Assembly: GCA_011033025.1 (NCBI GenBank)
Contig: WFMF01000310.1
Coordinates: forward strand, 147,836-211,835
Source of the DNA: Beroe forskalii
Lineage: Eukaryota; Ctenophora; Nuda; Beroida; Beroidae
Direction of reading: 5' to 3'
Length of the DNA stretch: 64,000 nt
Part shown: positions 33,470-52,900 of the stretch, piece by piece
Position numbering within the stretch: position 1 is the first letter of the stretch
Layout of the letters: every line of letters starts with the position of its first letter
Translations under genes and position numbers: made by a program
The notes under the pieces: generated by a model
Databases searched by the model: none
What the model saw: the letters and a program-made list of their open reading frames with translations, nothing else
Told to the model about the DNA's origin: nothing

Positions 33470-34769
33470 GTCGTTATTTTAGGTAACATGCGATATTGAT
33501 AAGGACCAGAATTTTATATTCATTAGTCCATTTTCAATGATACTTCTAAACTTGGGTTTATAAATATTTCAATAAGATAAGATTGATTGTTTACTTGCAA
33601 GGGGGACCAGTGTTATTATGAAAGGGTAAGGTGTTCTAGGCCCTTATTTGAGACAGATTTTTGGGCTGTTAACACCTTGAACGGAGTTTTGTTTAGCAAA
33701 GTGATATTGTTACCTGATTATTTGATATCAAATTAAACTTTTGAAATAAAAAAAAATAAAACCCCATCTTCCAGTCTCTCACAAGAACACCTTTCTTTAG
33801 CAAATTTGGAGATCCTTTCACTCAATGATATCCAAATATAAAAATCAACAGCAGAACAAATCCAATCATAATCCAATGATATCAAATATAAAAATCAATA
33901 AATAACAGAATAAAAGGTGACACGAAATTGTTGAAATGAATTACAGTTTATGTGACAAAGTTTTCACCCGGCTTCTGTGACAACATGAATCAGTCTGTGA
34001 AACCATTTTGAATTTCATTAAACCAAATTTGAATGGATAAAAATGACAGTTTAAGATATTGCAGCGTCTGCCTGTGAAAATTTTCAATCCAAAAATGAAG
34101 AAGATATTGTATAATTAAAATTAAGTCAGTTTCGGACCAAAACTGGCAGTTTCGGTCCGAAACTGAATATAAAATTCTGTTATAGCTTGGTCATTTTTTG
34201 ATGAAAATGCTTCAAATTTTAACAGACGCTGTCTTATGCCATAAACTGTGTCCATGCAAATTTTGGTATCGATTGGACTTTCACAAATGGTTTTATGAGT
34301 GAAATGGTCAAAATTTGCGTGCAGCACTTTCAGTCCAAAACTGATTCTTGTTGTGCACAGTTATGGGCTTTACAATAGAAGTCACTTCGTAACACTTCGC
34401 AGTCAATACCCTTCGTGAAATGTGAGTTTGATTTACAGTTGGTTTGTTTAACTCATCTTGTTATTTGAGTGACAGGATGGGTAAAGAACGACCAGCTACA
34501 AAGAATGAAGTTGCCATGGGAGCTCTGTCTGGGGTGTGAGTAGTTTATAAACTACATTATTACATAACATATATTTCTTAATTTCAGATTGATGAATGTA
34601 GACTTCCCAAGAGCAGAAAATGGAAACTTTGCAGGCTAACTTAAGCAATGCAGACAGTCGCTCATTCGCACATTAAGATAAATTCTGTGCTCATTTGCTC
34701 TACTTAAGCTTCTAGACCCCAAAAGGCCAAGAATGAGTAAAACTTGGTGCTAATTTAAGTGCCCATTTT

Positions 34770-34770
<1 letters not shown>
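33470..34770. other. No firm gene
   Basis: AT-rich. The phrase TTTCGGACC/TTTCGGTCC with AAACTG recurs three times near 34130-34345. A 19-codon frame starting ATG 34477 (MGKERPATKNEVAMGALSG) ends at a strong GTGAGT donor, but no continuing exon could be identified. Nothing else supported. Confidence 0.35.
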
Positions 34771-41019
<6,249 letters not shown>

Positions 41020-41194
41020 TTAAATATGTCGTGTAAGATATATTGGTTATAGTGGTTACAGTTCTGTGATGGTAGGAACATAGCACCTGATTCTATATAT
41101 TTTGATAGAACTCGGAAATTTCCTTGTTTACAGCCCTATGTGGAAAGCAGTTGCTTGTTCAGGGGCACATCTCTGTTAACATGAAATTTGGTTA

Positions 41195-41500
41195 AAAAAC
41201 CTGGCCCCTAGGCCATAATTTAATACCCCGTGAGGGGTGGCTTTATTCAAGCCCGGGGGTCTGGTGGGTGGACCCCAAACCCAAAGGGGGGCAACCCCGG
41301 GGAAAAAACGGAAATAAAAAATCCAATACCACGAGTTGGGGGTTTTTTTTTTAAAAAAAAACCCCCCAAGTTCCCCAAAATGGTTGGGGGGCTTTTACAA
41401 AAAATTGGCCCCCCCGGGACCCAGATCAGAACACATCCCAAAACCACGTGGTTGGGGCCCCCCGGGGTTGAAATGGCCCCCCGGGTTTGTGGGGTTATGA
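41195..41500. other. Suspect low-quality sequence
   Basis: Dominated by runs of two to nine identical bases (TTTTTTTTTAAAAAAAAACC and similar) in a pattern typical of miscalled trace ends, not biology. It directly precedes the second copy of the right arm. Treat as unreliable. Confidence 0.6.
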
Positions 41501-42960
41501 TATCGACCTTATCTACTTTATCAACTTTATTTGATTTCATTTACATCAATGCTATCGACGAATCAGACTTATCATCAACTAATTCGTTAATTCTAAGCAT
41601 TCTGCTCTATAAGTTGCCAATGGCAAAAAGAGTTGATTGTCTGCCTTCAGTCTGACTTCAGCTGCATGGAAACATGTCCTCGGACACTGTTTTTCATTTG
41701 GAGGAGCAACCTGTGTTACATCTCGGCCAGCCAGCAACCGAGTTGGCCATGATGACCATCAGGCTATTCCAAATGATCAGAAAAATGTGAGCAACATCAT
41801 GTGAGTCAGACTTTGGAGGCAAACAACTCTTTTGCCAATAATTCACAAATTGTCCAGATTGTTTAGTTGATAAAGATGGAAATTCGTAATATGACAATGA
41901 TAATTCAACTGAAATCAATCAGGCTGTGTGTCTAGGTAATTTCATGAGCAAAAAGTCAAACACATTTGACTCACAACGTTGTAAAACTGGATTTATTTAT
42001 AATGATGGATGGGACATCAAATGGTGTCGAAGAAAATATTTTTCTATCTACCCACACCCATAAATGTGATGATTGCAGTTCTTTTGGTGTGTTCGTTTGT
42101 CGAATTTGTTCTATCAGCGAGAACAGTTTGTCTGCCCAGTGCCCATAACTCGAAAAGTTAAGGTGAATGAGCCTTGGAACCTTGATCCGTACCCATAAAT
42201 GTGATGATTGTGGTTCTTTTGGTGTGTTCATTTGTCGATTGGTCTATCAGGAGTGAAAGTTAACGATTATTGGCCGCTAAATTTGTTGCAAGAACAGTTT
42301 TTTGCCAATTGATGAAAAAGTGAAGGTGTTAGAGCCTTGGAACCTTGATCCGTACCCATAAATGTGCTGATTGCGGTTCTTTTGGTGTGTTCATTCGTCA
42401 AATTTGGTCTATCAGTAGAAAAGTTACCAATATTGGCCGAGCGACTTGTTGTGAGAACAGTTTTTTGCCAATAACTCAAAAAGTAAAGGTGTTAGAGCCT
42501 TGGAACCTTGATCCGTACCCATAAATGTGCTGATTGCGGTTCTTTTGGTGTGTTCATTCGTCAAATTTGGTCCATCAGTAGAAAAGTTACCAATATTGGC
42601 CGAGCGACTCGTCGCGAGAACAGTTTTTTGCCAATAACTCGAAAGGTAAAGGCGTTAGGGCCTTGAAACCTTGATCCGTACCCATTAATGTGCTGATTGC
42701 GGTTCTTTTGGTGTGGTCATTTGTCAAATTTGGCTAACCAGAAGCTGAGATATGAAAATTTAAGGTTGCGCATATTTGCCCCTTGGGGCGCTGACTTCCA
42801 GGGGCTCTGGAGGGTTATGCCCAGGCTAAAAAAATTGTCTCCTTCGATTTTTGGGCTCCTCAGACCCTATAGAGACTGTGTGCTTCAGGAAAAATGTGCC
42901 TCAAATAGTGCAGATTTTCATCTGATCTTGTATCTAAATGACAGTACTATATTGCAATAT
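41498..42960. mobile_element. Second copy of the palindromic element's right arm
   Basis: Direct duplicate of 39265-40710 with a few percent differences and small indels, again with four ~165-bp units and the same end (AAAATGTGCCTCAAATAGTG). The left junction is in suspect sequence, so a misjoined allele or assembly duplicate is possible. Confidence 0.75.
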
Positions 42961-44690
42961 ATAATTTGAACCTTTGAAATTGAAAAAAAGTATTCTGATA
43001 CACTGATACTAGAACGTAAATCGTAAGTATGCAATACTCTAAAGACTCAGCAGTTTGGAGGATTGGAAGAAGACCGACTCAAAAAATAAAAAGCTAAGCA
43101 AGACTTTTCTCCAGCTGCCATTTTCACCAAGTTCGGTTAAAGTTCATTTAAATTTAAAATTAGATATTGAATTGACTTCCCATAAGATTCAAATAATTAT
43201 GATTTTATCACTTCTCACCCTATTCGAAATTAGAATTTTCAGTTGCAGTTTCGGTTTCATTTCAGTTAATTATTAAGTTCCGGTTGAAGTTCTCAAGTTT
43301 TGAGACTCATTTGATCACTGCTATTGATGGAAAGGTCTTATAGTCTTATACACGAGCCTTGAGCATGGACTTCTGCTTGAGATTTCATACATTCTCAAGA
43401 CCTCAATATTATGACAATGTCTACTTGGATCAAAATCTTATGTTTTGTGGGTATTATAAACGTGTCAAAGTCCTTCGTAGTTCAAGCTGTCAGTACTCAA
43501 TACTTGAAGACCATACTCGGCATGCTAACACGAGAAATAGGCGGTTAAGATGTCGTCGTTTTCTTAATGCAATGCAGTGAGTTAATCACGTTGAACCGCC
43601 TATTCTTCGCGCGTGACGATCAGTTGAGTAGTGTTTGTACACATCTCCCCCTTCCATACAATGTAGTCAATATTTAGTTTGACAGCGCCCTTGTGTTTTG
43701 AGACGAGACGAAAGATCCTACTTAAACTGCAGTATGTGTATTGCGAGAGTACCAAATTATGTGAATGTCAGAAATTAGCTCTCTCATTAGTGCATTTATT
43801 GAATTGGGTCAAGCAGACCTCTAGTAAGTAGACCAAAATCATAAATATGTATGACAATCTACTGAGCAATCACGCTTATCTAGAATAATTTTTGGAGCAA
43901 GAAAAATATGAAAATTTAGTGCCCCAAATCATATCAAACGCAAACTTCTTCGAGAGTATTATGATACTTCGGAATTAGCGAAGGAGGTAGACAGAGTTTT
44001 CAGCACCTAGCCAAGACGACATTTTACTGACCACCCTAAGCATACTCAGCACAATTACTTCAGGACAAACATTAGAATGTATACAATCTGTCTCTATGAA
44101 ATATATATTGGGTCAATTCGGGAAACCACCCGCAGCCGCAGCCCGAGGGATGCAATATCCTCAATATCCAGTTTTGACCCGCGACCCGATATAGACTCGA
44201 CCAAGCTAGTGTCTATGTATCATAGATACCGATGAACACCAGTGCTTCAGTGGGCTTTATTTACTTATTCATACACACGATACTACGATATGACACTAAA
44301 TGTAATAAATGGAGAATAAAATAACACGTTTCAGGAAAAATTTCTGTGTGAAACGCAAGTTTAGCAAAAAACGAGTCTAAAACCTTTTACAACAAAACAC
44401 AGTGTAAATGATCAAGACCGAAGAAAGGTTTTACTCGGGGAAAAATAGTCAGCATGCTTACAAATTATGAGATCTTACATCATATGGTTGTCGTTAGTGT
44501 GGACACATCAACTGATATGTGTATGTAATATTTTACGCTTTATATCGTCAGAGACCTGTTAAGTATTCTGTCTCTCATGAAGGTCCGCGTTCGAATAACT
44601 GCAGATAATTATAGAGACTCATGGTCGTTCTTTTTAAAGCGACTGCTTTATAATTTGTGCATCCCGTTAAAAAATAGGCCCCGTTTGATG
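42961..44690. other. No gene; small repeats
   Basis: Holds the second AATAGGCGGT hairpin (43515-43612) and a decayed copy (44110-44230) of the GGGTC/GACCC element. Short frames here have no recognisable domain. Confidence 0.45.
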
Positions 44691-45720
44691 AAAAAATTTT
44701 CAGTTTTTAGCTTTGCATTAAATTAAAAAGTATCTAAATGGAACAGGGTTCATGAAAACGGGTCCAAAAAACGGTTTTGGATTCCCCTTTAATTTTGGTA
44801 GTCTTGGGAAAGGGCGGTGTAGGAAAACAAACGGAAAAATTTAAGGGTCAAGAAAAAGAAAAACGAATTTTTTTTGGGAAAACTTTTAACAAAACTTTTA
44901 AAAACCCCGTGCCCTATAAAAGGGCGAAAACTCCACACCTTGACCATTCCCCCCCCAAAACTTTTAAAAAGACCAAAAAAGTTCTTTATCAAGTATCAGA
45001 TAAAGAAAAAGGGAAAAATAATATTCACTGTTTTCTTATCATTAAAAGCCGGGATATATTTATGTGATTTTAAAATGGCTTTTGATTTAATATATTTGAT
45101 GAAAGGAAGGGGTGAAAACGCCCCGGGTTTCTTCTCACAATGAACAGGGAAAATGAAAGTGGTTTGTCACATTTTGCCCCCCAATGAGCAACGTCCAAAT
45201 TTTGTAGTCACTGGGTTTCTCAGTCCAAATTGGGGGCATGGGTCAACTCATAATATAAAAAATGATAATGACTAAAATCATAGCAAAGATTCTAGGGGTA
45301 GTGGGGGAGCTACTGAACTTTAAGTAAAAATTTTTGAACCGGGGAAAAGGGAAATCTTTTGAAAGATGATTTTTGGGGAAAGGGGGCGTTTTAGTCCCAA
45401 AAAGGGACGGGGCTTTCAGGGGAAAAAAAAGGATAAAATTTACCATAACACAAACCCCGCCCTTTGAGGCCTTTAGAAAAGCAAAAAAAATTTCAGAATT
45501 TAATTGAAAAAGGGGGCACTTCTGGGGACTTTGGTTTTACCCCAAAAAACTTTCCCCGGGCCCCTCCTTTTCCCCCAAAATGTTTTTCAGGTGTTTGAAG
45601 TTTCGGAATGTAACAAAAACAACTCAGAAAAAAATTAAAAATGAACAGGGTTGGGGCCAAAAAAGGGATTTGGCCCAATTTTACGTAAATTTTCTAAAGT
45701 AACCCGAGGCATTTTATTGG
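44690..45720. other. Suspect low-quality sequence
   Basis: As at 41.2 kb, homopolymer runs (AAAAA, GGGGG, CCCC, TTTT) replace normal composition for about 1 kb. Reading frames inside it, including one with GKGGVGKQT, should not be trusted. It may hide exons of SMAD or DMC1. Confidence 0.55.
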
Positions 45721-46914
45721 AAGTTTCGAAATATGAATATACTGAGTCAGTCTGAATATGCCACATTCTTGTTATAGACTGAGTACGTTATATTTTCGAC
45801 CTATGAAATGCGGAAGGCATCTTGCAATATGCATAGGCATAAGGCTGCTTTGCAGGCTGCAGCTGCAGTCTAAATACCAACCACGAGAAATTGATGATTC
45901 CATGGCACCAATTCACGATTCCAAAGCGAGATTTTGACGCCTGAACCTGCGTGCTTTGGCACTCAAGCTATTGATCCATTGGCTACCACCAGCTTATTAA
46001 GGCATTATCAAGTAAGTGTACTGGTGTTTTTGACGGCATTCCATTGTAGCACATTCCCCACCCGGAATTCCCCACGTATTGTCACCTACTCCAGAAGTTA
46101 CATACGCAGATTGGAGCGCTAGGTTCCTACTCGTTTAAAATGCGACGAAAATAATATATTTATATTGTACGGGTTTCCAAATATTATACTTAATTAACAT
46201 AATATTATCTTAGACAACCTTAAACGAGTATTACTAATACCGACAGTGTATTAGCTTACCCTTAGGTTCCTGAATTCGGCTTGAAATTGACCTATCCGAG
46301 TGCGTGTCATTAACGCTCAACTAGCGCACTGATTAGTTGATGCCAACTGGGTCCGTAGGCAGGCTAATATGCAGTTAACTAAACAGGGCAACATTAGGAC
46401 TCGAGTATTTATAGCTGCCATTATTGCCGAACCGTCCATCAGACTCGGGGCCGTTCGCTCGATGTACCAAAAAGAAAAAAGAAGAAAAAGAATAATATGT
46501 CGCCCATAACAAATTCGAATAAATGGCTAACAAACATCCTGCATGCCCGGGAACAACAAAATACACCTTGAACCCCATCATATCAACCTGATGCACGTGG
46601 AGCAATCTATAAATAGCAAGATGGATATATAAATAGATACAATATCAGTAGCCTTTTACAAGTGTTATAGTATTTCGTGAAACCTGACAATTTAGTAACA
46701 GTACTGAGAGAACTACAACAAAAACAATGACAACGTTTCTGGCTTCTTGGATACTGCCAAATGTTGAATAAAATGACTTTTGACTGTTCTGGAACTTCGA
46801 TAAATCTTATCTTCTAACTTTCTAAGGATCATATTGTGATCATACTCAAATTTGATTGCATAAAGTAGTGATCTAGGGTTTAAAACTTGATTTTAAGCTA
46901 CTGATTGTTGACAG
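45721..46914. other. No recognised feature upstream of the DMC1 exons
   Basis: AT-rich; no exon with the Walker A or B motifs of DMC1 was found here. A minus-strand 76-codon frame (46375-46605) is unrecognised. Confidence 0.4.
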
Positions 46915-49900
46915 TGTCATGGCCTTATTTAGAGTGGATTTCAGTGGGCGTGGTGAATTAGCAGACAGACAACAAAAGTTAGCCCAACTTTTAGCCAGGT
47001 AAATTTCGTTGCAGGGGGGGGACTATATTCCATGTGTCCATTAGGACACTAAAGCTTCCAAATTACGGACAATCCAAGGTTTTACCTATACCTATTTAAG
47101 TATTAACAAAGGTGTATGTTTTATTACCAACTATGGAGTTAGTTCCGTATTTTCTGCAACTTGAAATGAAGCACTCTGGGGCTACTGAGGACTTGAATAT
47201 TGAAGTCTAGTTCCAGTAACAGGCAACAGGGAGTAGCGTCATTAGCTTGATTTGTAAAGAATCAGTTGATGAAGTTTTATTCGCCTATTTTCTGGTGCAA
47301 GTATTTGATGAGTGGGATCTTGCACTCAGCAGATCCCACCTGAGAATGCAATGTTGGGGAGCCCCGAAAAACTCCAAATGGATATGAAAATTGGCAAATG
47401 CCATGTGGGTTCAATTTTCAAGGTTTATGGGGGTTAAAGCGTAAGGAGGCTTTGATAAAAATCGCCGTTTTTTTGGTTGGAAAATACGGTTCTCTTTCGA
47501 AATACCGCCGCTTCAGGTGATCAAGCGTGTGCATTAATTGGCACTTGGCTCCTCCTTGTGCAATTAATGCAATAGTATCACTATATATAGTATCACTATA
47601 TATAGTATCACTATATGTGACATTAGATTAGCGTATATTTTCATCCTCCCATGTCTATAAAATCAGGGTGTGATAATTATTGATAGTTATATTACCCCTT
47701 GTATGCAATGATTTAATTGGAGTTTTTTAATTGAACTATTTTTCAGGCTACAAAAGATATCAGAGGAATATAATCTTGCTGTATTCATCACAAATCAGAT
47801 GACTGCTGATCCTGGTGCGGCACTGAGCTTTCAAGCTGATCCAAAAAAGCCAATTGGTGGAAACATATTAGCACATGCATCAACTACCAGGATTTATCTT
47901 CGTAAAGGTACTGCCTTTTATGTTTCATCTTATGGATTAAATTTGATCTTTAATAGTATCAAATAAATGATAATAATAATAATAATAGTTGAACTTTAAA
48001 CACTACTTTAAAGATAACTTTTACTCAGCAGTGTTGAAACTAATTACCTACAAATATGAATTAAGATACCAGAAAGTTATTATCAAAAGTGAGCAATAAA
48101 TTATTATGCAGTTTAGAAAAAGGTTAATGCTTATGTCAGCTTAAAACCACAATCAAAAAAATATACACAATCATAAACATAAAGAATTAGCTATATAATT
48201 TATCTACTTCTACAGAATTGAGTCTAAATAAATAAGTTTTCAGTTTTGATTTGAATTCATTAACATTAGCTGCTGAAGAGATGTTAGCTGGGAGTCTATT
48301 GAAAATCCTTGGAGCAATATGAGAGAAAACATCTTTTACCATATTTAGAGTTCGAAAAGGGTGTAACAAGTCTAATAACATGTCCATGATGAGCATACTT
48401 AAACATATCCTGGATGTAAAAGGAGCAGTTCCAATAATAGCCTTTGTATGTCAGGAGTGCAATTTTGAATAGTATTCTTTTCTGATATCAAGCCAGTGCA
48501 AAGTTGTGAGGTCTTCACCAAGATGGTCATATTTGAATTTACCTGTTATTACCTTGCTTGCTGGATTCTGAATCAACTGTAACTGGTTTATCTGCCTTTT
48601 ACCAGCTCCTATATAAAGGGCATTACAGTAGTCAAGACAAGATAAGACCATCAGCAATATGCTGATACAAGAAGAAACTAAAACGTGTTTTCATTTGGCA
48701 ACACGAGCTTTCGAGTGGCATCACGTGACTGTCACGTGACCACGATTATCACGCACCCACCTCAACCCGTTCACGTGACTTCTACGTCACACCGCGCATA
48801 TCAGGTAAATCATACAGAATGCATGTCACGTGACCGACTTTTGATATTCGATACGCCTCGGAGCACCGACCGCACACTGGGGCGCAATGTTATTGTAAGA
48901 TACACCTAGCAGCTAGGTACATAGTATTGGCCCACACGTTAATCTATGATACATTATATAGTGACTTTGATACGGTTTATATAGGACTGTACTGTGTGCA
49001 ATGTTATTCTATGTAAATGATACACTGTACACCCAGCCTTTACCGCAGCGCTAAATATCTCGATGAAGAGTTTCTCAGCAGGGTTCACGAATCACGGAAA
49101 CAGTTTACAAGCAACGTAAATTCAACAATACGGTGTATAGTGTACTTGTACATGAAAATAAATTCAAATAATGTTTACTGTGTGTTTATCGAATAATGGA
49201 ATTACTTCATTAAACCTCTGAAAATTCGATGTGTCAATTATAGTCGTTAACAACCCCACCAACGGTGTTTTGATGTGTGATTTAAAAATCTTACGGCACG
49301 AAGTTTATCCATAGGAACCTTCCAGAAAAAAATCTTTGGTAGGTACCTAATATGATCTCGATGAAGAGTTTCTCAGCAGGGTTCACGGAAACAGTTTGCT
49401 AGCAACGTAAAATCAACATACAATGTACAGTGTACCTACAATGTATAGTTTACTTGTAGATGGAAATAAAATTTCGACACTGATGTAAAGACGTGGTGTG
49501 TAGAACAAGGATTTCTTCGTCAATAGGACGTGAATCAGAGTAGGACGAGTGAACCCTGCTCAGAAACTCTTCATCGAGATATTTAGCGCTGCGGTAATAA
49601 AGGCTGGGTGTACAGTGTATCATTTACATAGAATAACATTGCACACACAGTCCTATATAAACCGTATCAAAGTCACTATATAATGTTTCATCTTCAATTG
49701 TATCAAGAACACGACGTTAATTGATAGTTTAAATTGAGGATGTAAACAATAAACTGTGTCGAAAATATTGCTAGACCCCGATATGTCACCCGTACCGATT
49801 CGTCTATCGAACTGTGATTGATATGTCACGTCTTCTTACTTCATGAATCCGGAAGACGACTAATTTGATCAACCACAGACTCTACTTTGGTGACTTATCG

Positions 49901-52900
49901 GTACGGATTCAAAAACTCAATCACCAGTTTGTAATCCTCGTACCGATTTGTCACTAGAAGTTGAAGTGTACCTTATATAATAAAGGATGCACCGAAATTT
50001 AATGGAAGGTTCCTTTGCATTCTTGGATGATTCTATATCATCGATCTTCAATCTTCATATCGCAGAATAATTTAGGGCAATTTATGTTAAAAGTACCATG
50101 CACAGTCCTGATCGACCCGCTCACACTCCTGATCGACCCTCTTGTACATTCCTGATCGACCCTCTCGCAGTCCTGAACGACCCTCTCACAGTCCTGACGA
50201 CCCTCCTGTACAGTCCTGATCGACCCGCTCACACTCCTGATCGACCCTCTTGTACAGTCCTGATCGACCAACTCACACTCCTGAACGACCCTCTTGGACA
50301 GTCCTGAACGACTCTCTCTCACACTCCTAATCGACCATCTACCAGTCCTGAACCCCTCTCACAGTCCTGAACGACACTTTCACAGTCCTGAACGACCCTC
50401 TAGCAGTCCTGAACGACCCTCTTGTAGTTGTACAGTCCTGAACGACACTTTCACAGTCCTAATCGACCATCTAGCAGTCCTGAACGACCCTCTCACACTC
50501 CTGAACGACACTTTCACAGTCCTAATCGACAATCTCACAGTCCTGAAAGACCCTCTCACACTCCTGAACGAACCTCTCACTGTCCTGAAAGACCCTCTCA
50601 CAGTCCTGAACGACTCTCTCACACTCCTGAACGACCCTCTCACTTATCATTTTCTGCGCATCCCTTCAGTGCATCTGCACCTAGTGATGCACATCGTTGA
50701 AAATACCCCGGTTCAATTTAAAAGATGCACTGCCATCAAGATGAATAGCACATTTAAGAAGAGATTGCTTCAAACAACTCATAATCCAAAGCTTAGGTTT
50801 CAATCTTTTATCATCCTTCCAAAAGCGACCTACCTTTATGAACAAAAATCATATTAGGTACCTACCAAAGATTTTTTTCCTGGATAGGTTCTATGGATAA
50901 ACTTCGTGCCGTAAGATTTTTAAATCACACATCAAAACACCGTTGGTGGGGTTGTTAACGACTATAATTGACACATCGAATTTTCAGAGGTTTAATGAAG
51001 TAATTCCATTATTCGATAAACACACAGTAAACATTATTTGGAATTTTATTTTCATGTACAAGTACACTATACACCGTATTGTTGAATTTACGTTGCTTGT
51101 AAACTGTTTCCGTGATTCGTGAACCCTGCTGAGAAACTCTTCATCGAGATATTTAGCGCTGCGGTAAAGGCTGGGTGTACAGTGTATCATTTACATAGAA
51201 TAACATTGCACACAGTCCTATATAAACCGTCCTATATAAACCGTATCAAAGTCACTATATAATGTAGGTATCATAGATTAACGTGTGGGCCGTATCACTA
51301 TATACACGGCCGTGTTGTTTTCGCGCGTGCTGCATACGTATAACCATCACTGATGGAGTTACGAAACCAGAGATGGAGTTATATAAACACGCGCGGAAGT
51401 CTCTCTCTAGAAACTCCATCAGTAGATTTCAAAACTCCATCAGTTGTTTTTGAAAGTCCATCTCTAGATTTATATTCGGTTCTGACACGCTAAGTTACCG
51501 AATGTTACAAAACTTAATTAAACATGCTTACACTGTTTATTTACCCTGTTTATTTACCCTTTTTATTTACCCTGTTTATTTACCCTGTTTATTTACCTTT
51601 ATTTACCCTGTTTTACCTGACCTGTTTACTGTATTTAGCAAATGTACACATGCACAAAAACGAACACCAAATACCAATCAACACAACACATTGTAATTAC
51701 TGTGTACATTTGCAAACCGTTATATGTTAGACAAGTGTGTCACGTGACGTCTGCTCGTAACACAGGTATAGAATGGAATGTGGCTGCTATACATTTTGGA
51801 GAGTAATTGCAATTGCAAATGTCGATGTACACCATGAGTGGTACCTAGTTCTTTCGTTCTCAATTTTGATATTGTACACTTTGTTTGGTCGGTCCTTCAG
51901 TGTTCACATTCCGATGTATCGGTCTGTTGCTGATGATTTACACATAACCAATCATGTTGTACTCGTACAATGAATAATGATCATTCAAATGTGAATGGAT
52001 TCTTGAGAATGTGAGAATGTGTGTGTCTTTAATATTCACTTCGTGATTGTATCTTTTCGATTTGTTTGTACCATTGATTTTGCAAAAGTTTATGGAAATC
52101 AACGTTTTGATGGAATCTATGTTCTTATGCTTATTGCTGTCTCTTCAAAAAAAGCTTCAAAATACTTAAGTCAATGCACAAATGTGAAGACTAATATAAA
52201 TAATTCATAAGGTGTCCTGCTAGGGTCTAAATTTGTCCAAATTAAACTTACTTCGAATCGGCCGTGTATATACTATATAACCACGCGCCAAGAGAGAGAG
52301 AGACTTTTGATCTTCACATATAGCACTCACTGACGTTCGTACTATATGAGCAATTAGACACTCACTGCGTTCGCGCCTAATTGTAATTCACCACGCTGCG
52401 CGTGGCGAATTGCAAAAGTCTCTCTCTAGTCGCGTGGTTATATAGTCTATGTACCTAGCTGCTAGGTGTATCTTACAATAACATTGCGCCCCAGTGTGCG
52501 GTCGGTGCTCCGAGGCGTATCGAATATCAAAGTCGGTCACGTGACATGCATTCTGTATGTTTTACCTGATATGCGCGGTGTGACGTAGAAGTCACGTGAA
52601 CGGGTTGAGGTGGGTGCGTGATAATCGTGGTCACGTGACAGTCACGTGATGCCACTCGAAAGCTCGTGTTGCCAAATGAAAACACGTTTTAGTTTCTTCT
52701 TGTATCAGCAATTGACAACTAATTTCATACAGCTTCTTACTATATATAATGCGTGTTGTTAATATATATATATATATGTGGTTGGCAGGCGTTAGCAATT
52801 TCAGGTAGGCAACGAAATTATGTTTTAGTCGTGTTGCAAAAACTTAGTAATAAATTAGAACAAGAATTGCGCCTGCCGACACAATTCTTGTTTGTCCATT

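Larger units (their letters stand above)
48660..52710. mobile_element. Long-TIR palindromic element (~4.05 kb)
   Basis: Arms 48660-48924 and 52447-52710 are inverted copies with only a few differences, starting TGCTGATACAAGAAGAAACT. Each arm has four CACGTG sites, mostly GTCACGTGAC. Nested inside are further inverted copies: 48905-49250 against 50870-51290, and a partial one at 49550-49690. No transposase was recognised and no clear target duplication. It sits in the broken LINE within DMC1's last intron. Confidence 0.82.

Noticed and set aside
34477..34535. Short first exon MGKERPATKNEVAMGALSG with GTGAGT donor
   Set aside because: No second exon that continues it plausibly; the nearest acceptor leads to a stop after 17 codons.
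41230..41655. 141-codon frame
   Set aside because: Lies in homopolymer-rich suspect sequence.
44777..45067. P-loop-like GKGGVGKQT in a 96-codon frame, considered as a missing DMC1 Walker A exon
   Set aside because: Sequence quality is suspect, flanking residues do not resemble DMC1 (GEFRTGKTQ expected), and there are no splice sites.
50294..50857. 187-codon Ser/Pro/Leu repeat protein
   Set aside because: Translation of the 21-bp repeat inside the long-TIR element; the opposite strand is open as well.
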